Shown in pieces: positions 6,416 to 10,143 of a DNA stretch of 10,143 nt. The stretch's first letter is position 1; each line of letters starts with the position of its first letter. The translations under genes and the position numbers were made by a program. The notes under the pieces were generated by a model. It made no database searches and was not told the origin of the DNA. It was given only the letters and a program-made list of their open reading frames with translations. The DNA is from an uncultured Candidatus Altimarinota bacterium (lineage in GTDB: Bacteria; Patescibacteriota; Gracilibacteria; BD1-5; JAGOOR01): assembly GCA_937920005.1 (NCBI GenBank), contig CALETF010000164.1, forward strand, positions 1 through 10,143, read 5' to 3'.

Positions 6416-6934
6416 ATGGCCACGAACACCACCTTTAAGGACTACTCCGACGCAATAGTTATCCCGAGTGAAATCCCAGAGCACCTCGAAGCTCATTACA
6501 CTGCCCTCAAGAGAGCAAAAAGAGTTATTCATATACTTTCCCTCTCTACTCAGAATGTTGAGACTTTTTCTTATGATATTCTCCATGGCGCAAGAGAAAA
6601 AATGGTACTCCCTAGCCAATATCAATTCTGAGATTTTCAGATACGATTTTTGCCAGGATGGTGAAACTATATTGTAGTACTCCGAGACGGTGTCGAAATC
6701 TCTCTCAAGATTCCTCATGGGAAAGATGAATTCGAATCTGATTTAAAGCTCATTAAAACGTTTTTAACAAATTACTACAGTTTACCATTGCAAGAGACTC
6801 CTTATCGTGAACGACGTCAAGCACATCATACGAGGTCTCAAAACCCAGAAATACATGTTCCAATTACAAAAAGACAACAAGCTCTTATTCTTTTCAAAAA
6901 AGCACTCCAGGAACAAGGTCGATGTTTGGCCTAG
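6416..6934 (+). CDS. Hypothetical protein, 172 aa
   Basis: I do not recognise this protein. It begins MATNTTFKDYSDAIVIPSEI and shows an acidic/basic mixed, probably soluble composition without signal peptide or membrane segment. Two UGA codons (6629 and 6662) read as Gly in YQFGDF and PGWGNY. A central part (about 68-100: QIRFLPGW, NYIVVLRDGVEISLKIP) looks like successive beta strands, and the C-terminus (about 130-172) is strongly basic with helical character (RERRQAHHTRSQ, KRQQALILFKKALQ). It has its own promoter at 6352-6380 and runs against the surrounding minus-strand polysaccharide genes. The stop UAG shares a CTAG with the stop of the convergent gene. The continuous frame across two UGA codons and the good promoter support a real gene. 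Confidence 0.7.
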
Positions 6935-8289
6935 CTTCTCTGCAACAAACTTGCAAGAATCAAGAATAAGACCAAAGCTGTATGTACTGATTCAAAAGAA
7001 TGGAGAAAAGTATTCATCACGAGCACTCCTAAAAGAGTTGCTATGATAACTGGATATTTTTTAAGAGAAAAAATAATCGCCACAAAACAACAGATAAAGA
7101 AGAAAAAACCTACCATACCTCCTTCTATGAGTTGCTGAATATACCAGCTCTCTGGGATGTAATAGTGCTCTGTATTAAAAACAAAATCCTTATTTCTTTC
7201 AGAGAAAAAATCAGCCAATCTCTTCATCTCACCATCGAGGCTCTCTGTCGGTATAGGTTTTTGATTGACCTCTGCAACCGCGCGACTCGCTGGACCAGCC
7301 TGACCAAGGCCATGCCCAAATGGTTCTTCAAGAAATCGAACATAGCCTATGTACATACGCTCAAAATGAGCGGAGGTTGATCATTTTCTTGTGATAATTT
7401 CTGTGAATTTTGGTCCAAATTGGAACAAGACAATGATACCGCCGACACATACGAGCACGAGTGTGGTGATGATTTTTTTCCAAGCAATTTTTTTCCAAGA
7501 AAAATCAGTTCTGAGAATACGAACCTTTTGAATCAAATACGACGCTATGAGAAAAGTAGATCCCACGAGCAAACCTAATAATCCACTTCGACTATAGGTC
7601 TGTGTCAGGAGGAAGACAAGAAGGAGGACAATGACACTATTAATAAATCGATATTTTTTGTATCGGAAAAATAAAGTGATATACGTTCCGAGATAAACGA
7701 GCAAGAAAAAAGCCATTTGATTCGGCCCCTCCAGCATCCCCTGAAATCGCACAACAGCGGCACCAGGAATACCGTGATAAATAGGTGGAGGACCGGAACC
7801 ATCCCAGACACTGACTTGACCACCAAAACCCAAAACGGTCAAAATAGTTTCTCCAAAAACATATCGGATAAGGAGGCTCACAAAAAGCATAAATCCCCCA
7901 GAAACAATGAAAACACGAGCGAGCTCTCGGAAGCTCAGATTCCAAAATACAAAGGCTCTTCTCATGAGCACAAAAGCAATCAAAAACTCTGTATCATACC
8001 GCAGTCCATAAATAATTCCCTCGAGAGTAGTTCCTTTTAGGAGACTAATAACCAGGAGAGAAATAAGATACAAACCGATAAATATATCGATACTGTCGAG
8101 ACGAATTTTTCTCTTTTTTTGAATTATATCGATAACGAGGAGACATGCGAAACCAAAAAGTGCTATTTCCTTTGAGAAGCGCATCCACTCAAATCATAAT
8201 CGTTCTGTTCCCAAAACTGAGAGCGCGACAGACCATGGAAGAAAACCTATAAAACATAGGCTCAAAAAACGTCAGATTTTTTGTATCAT
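6931..8289 (-). CDS. O-antigen ligase/polymerase-like membrane protein
   Basis: This 452-aa polytopic membrane protein has about ten or more hydrophobic segments, for example IALFGFACLLVIDII, VIVLLLVFLLTQTYS and GMVGFFFFICCFVAIIF. Two family features of the WaaL/Wzy group are visible: VVRFQGMLEGPNQMAFFLL in the middle, and, late in the chain, a long soluble loop ending in FNTEHYYIPESWYIQQLIEG, where a His precedes the next membrane segment. Such proteins join or polymerise lipid-linked glycans on the outer face of the membrane. Three UGA codons read as Gly (8274, 8196, 7383); the last would split the gene under the standard code. I extended the start to ATG 8289, 9 nt after the stop of the 53-aa gene and preceded by AAGG, so the two genes are probably one operon. 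Ligase versus polymerase cannot be decided. Confidence 0.85.
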
Positions 8290-8298
8290 ACGGAAACC

Positions 8299-8460
8299 TT
8301 AGGAATTAACTTCTGCCGAAACAGTTGGGGCTGGAGCGACATTCACTGAAGCATCTGTTGGAAGCATAGAGAGTCACGCTGTTCCGACGACACCGAGGAG
8401 TATACCAAAGAGTGCCAAGACAGCCATGATCTGAACCCAAGTAATACGAATTTTTGCCAT
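8299..8460 (-). CDS. Small single-span membrane protein, 53 aa
   Basis: This gene starts MAKIRITWVQIMAVLALFG, continues with a hydrophobic stretch (about residues 8-32) and ends in a short Ala/Pro/Val-rich polar tail. One UGA encodes the Gly in VGTAGLSML. The topology fits a basic N-terminus inside, one membrane span and a short outside tail. No family is recognised. A good promoter lies upstream at 8484-8511, and the O-antigen ligase-like gene follows 9 nt after the UAA stop, so it may be an accessory subunit or a leader peptide of that gene. Its short length keeps confidence moderate. Confidence 0.65.
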
Positions 8461-8483
8461 AATAAGATAAATTAAACGGTGGG

Positions 8484-8511
8484 AGTATAGCGGAAAACTC
8501 TCTTCTGTCAC
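8484..8511 (-). promoter_or_regulatory. Promoter of the small-protein/O-antigen ligase-like operon
   Basis: On the minus strand, GTGACA (8511-8506), a 16-nt spacer and TATACT (8489-8484) form a good sigma-70-type promoter. The -35 starts 5 nt beyond the stop codon of the 491-aa gene. The predicted 5' leader is about 20 nt and lacks a Shine-Dalgarno. Confidence 0.55.
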
Positions 8512-8515
8512 GCAG

Positions 8516-9991
8516 TTATTTTTTTACTTCTGCTTTGGTTGTACGACAGATACGAGGATTAGTAACATACTCTTCATTTTTTGAGAAAATACAGTTAAAC
8601 CACACAAGCTGAGCACGTATCACTGGCAGATTACTCTCTGTTTGAGCTGAAGCGAGAATAAGTCCAGAACTATCTATTTGTTTGATGAGTTCTTGGAGGT
8701 CAGCGATGAAGACCTGATTTTTGATAGCATTTCCTTCGCTATCAACGAGATCAGTACGGAGGACAAACCAGTATTCTTTCTTGGTAAAATAGGTATTCTC
8801 GAGAATCGTTTTGAGATTCGAGAGAGAATCAACAGCGCTTTTTGTGAGTTCTTTTCGAGTATCATCTGATATCTCATTTGATCGCTGAAGCACATCCCCT
8901 ATTCGTATCATCTCTCGAACAATTTGCAGTGAATACGCACTTCCGAGCTTTTGACCTGCAAGCATCTGTGTCAAATATTCCCAGGTTTCAATACTCGAAG
9001 TTGTTGAACCAGATTTGATCATATCAAGAATTGATTTATCACGGATCACTCTCGCACGCGCGTCTCATTTTATGAGCTGCGTATGATACGCACGAAATAT
9101 ATTTGCCCATGAATATCCAGTTTCTTGAACATCAGTATCTAATTGCATCCATGCTTGTATGGCATGCTCAAGTGGGAGAAATACTTCAGGGAAACGTTGT
9201 TTCTCGCGTGCCAAAATATCAGATAAAAATGTAAAACAGGACGAACGATCAACACCGCAGGAGTCGCCGTTATCTATTTTTGCAATAATTGAACGTATTT
9301 CATCGAGAGCATTTCTGACACGCACATCTCTCTTAAAAATTCCCTCTTCAGCTGATTCTGGTTCTCGATCAATCAGGGTTCGTATCATGGTATCGAGAAA
9401 TTTCTTGGAAATATTTCAGAGTACTTTGGCTTGATCGCGAGGGAAAAAAGTCGCATATACAAGCCATAAATCAGACGGTATTAAGTCTTTCTGCTCTACA
9501 ATATCAAAAAATTCTTGCTTCCCGTCTCGTGAAAGAAAAGACGGAAGAAGTTTTTTTGTTCATACAGTTATATCGGCATCGAAATTGGCAATCAGTTTTT
9601 GGTTTATATCAAGAAATACCCCACCAACTCCTTGCAGAGTGACTTGTGTAGAACTTGCATTTATGTCTATTTTTTGAGATTGATCGAGTGATCGAATAAT
9701 CCATACACCATCTTCTATTTTGATGGTTTTTTTATTTTCTTCCGTGGAAATCTTTGGTTGTTTTCCTTGACCATAGAGGACGATTTTCCCTTCCTGATAA
9801 CTCATGAAATCACCTTTTTTACTGCTAACGCCTCGTTCCCATCCATTCTCTTTTTTCTGTATCGATCTCCAGAGCAAATCCGCTCCACCATCAGGAATAG
9901 TGACTTGTGCAGGCCAATAGCTGAGCCACCAAAAAAAGAGACCTACACCAGCAATAATTCAGAGAAGGGGAAGTGCTATTTTGCGCAACAT
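8516..9991 (-). CDS. Hypothetical membrane-anchored exported protein, 491 aa
   Basis: The N-terminus MLRKIALPLLGIIAGVGLFF is a basic stub and a hydrophobic segment (about residues 5-23), so the protein is exported and probably anchored by it. Residues 35-145 look beta-rich (GKIVLYGQGK, GVWIIRSLDQ, TQVTLQGVGGVFLDI) and faintly recall FecR-type domains, though not enough to assign them. Residues 150-491 are mostly helical and charged. Two Cys pairs, C245/C252 and C467/C482, fit disulfides outside the cell. Four UGA codons read as Gly (9961, 9562, 9418, 9067); the frame is continuous through all of them. It follows the phospholipase D-like gene by 19 nt and precedes the small membrane protein, so an envelope role is likely, but function is unknown. 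I chose ATG 9991 because it places the hydrophobic segment at the N-terminus. Confidence 0.75.
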
Positions 9992-9994
9992 ACG

Positions 9995-10024
9995 ATTATA
10001 GTAATGATTTTTACCTGAGAGCAA
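9995..10024 (-). promoter_or_regulatory. Possible promoter before the 491-aa gene
   Basis: TTGCTC (10024-10019), an 18-nt spacer and a perfect TATAAT (10000-9995) lie on the minus strand. The -10 ends only 3 nt before ATG 9991, so transcription would begin inside or at the start codon. It overlaps the end of the preceding gene. The match may be fortuitous. Confidence 0.3.
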
Positions 10025-10143
10025 CTTCTGATTGTTTCCAATCAGATTCAAATGATTGTGAGATACCTTTTACGCCTTCTCATGTCATAAAGACACCAAT
10101 TTCACGATTATTTTCGAGAGAGTTTTTTGTATAGTTAAAACTC
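10011..10143 (-). CDS. Phospholipase D-like domain protein, C-terminal end (partial)
   Basis: Only the last 44 residues are in the window; the gene continues past its right edge. The segment SFNYTKNSLENNREIGVF resembles the stretch that follows the second HKD motif in phospholipase D family proteins (Ser/Asn, then Asn-Asn-Arg-Glu), and FESDWKQS fits their usual ending. The HKD motif itself is off the edge, so catalytic competence cannot be judged. Family members hydrolyse or transfer phosphodiesters in lipids (cardiolipin synthase-like) or nucleic acids. One UGA (10082-10080) reads as Gly after VFMT. The stop is UAA at 10013-10011, and the next gene starts 19 nt on. Confidence 0.6.

Noticed and set aside
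7605..8040. Additional frames overlapping the O-antigen ligase-like gene on both strands
   Set aside because: They are shadows of the membrane protein, which has the hydrophobic segments and family motifs.
1..10143. CRISPR arrays, insertion sequences or toxin-antitoxin genes
   Set aside because: No regularly spaced repeats, transposase motifs or paired small toxin-like genes are seen.

Overview
The window reads cleanly only if UGA is translated as glycine (genetic code 25). This points to a Candidate Phyla Radiation bacterium of the Absconditabacteria (SR1) or Gracilibacteria. I count 32 in-frame UGA codons in eleven genes. The ones that can be compared with a known family sit at glycine positions, such as LSGGE of an ABC ATPase, the ALGPTG segment of ribosomal protein L11 and the LGGAERV opening of a GT4 glycosyltransferase. 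No gene here stops at UGA; all end in UAA or UAG. Under the standard code every gene appears broken, and two (positions 3325-4065 and 8299-8460) almost vanish.

Layout. 10-1262 (minus): a NUDIX hydrolase followed 2 nt later by purU (formyltetrahydrofolate deformylase). Their leader (about 1266-1380) carries a T-box-type antiterminator that competes with an intrinsic terminator placed just before the NUDIX start. 1454-3328 (plus): an ABC-F ATPase. 3325-4065 (minus): an EEP-superfamily nuclease/phosphatase, convergent with the ABC-F gene; the two stop codons share one TTAA. 4107-4462: tRNA-Glu, several terminators, a partial copy of the tRNA-Glu 3' end, and about 150 nt of strongly structured sequence with no gene. 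4472-5084 (minus): rplK (L11) and tRNA-Lys. 5140-6309 (minus): a GT4 glycosyltransferase. 6416-6934 (plus): an unrecognised 172-aa protein whose stop shares a CTAG with the convergent gene. 6931-8289 (minus): an O-antigen ligase/Wzy-like membrane protein, preceded by a 53-aa membrane protein (8299-8460), an unrecognised 491-aa membrane-anchored protein (8516-9991) and the end of a phospholipase D-like gene (10011 to the window edge).

How it fits together. The right half is a surface-polysaccharide and envelope cluster (glycosyltransferase, polymerase/ligase, anchored proteins). The middle is translation machinery (L11, two tRNAs, ABC-F). The left end is one-carbon metabolism. The most interesting signal is the T-box-like switch. 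It would link the charging of a tRNA, probably one with U at position 73 such as tRNA-Gly, to expression of the NUDIX-purU pair. Its RNA-level antiterminator/terminator geometry is visible directly; the tRNA identity and the glycine link are inference.
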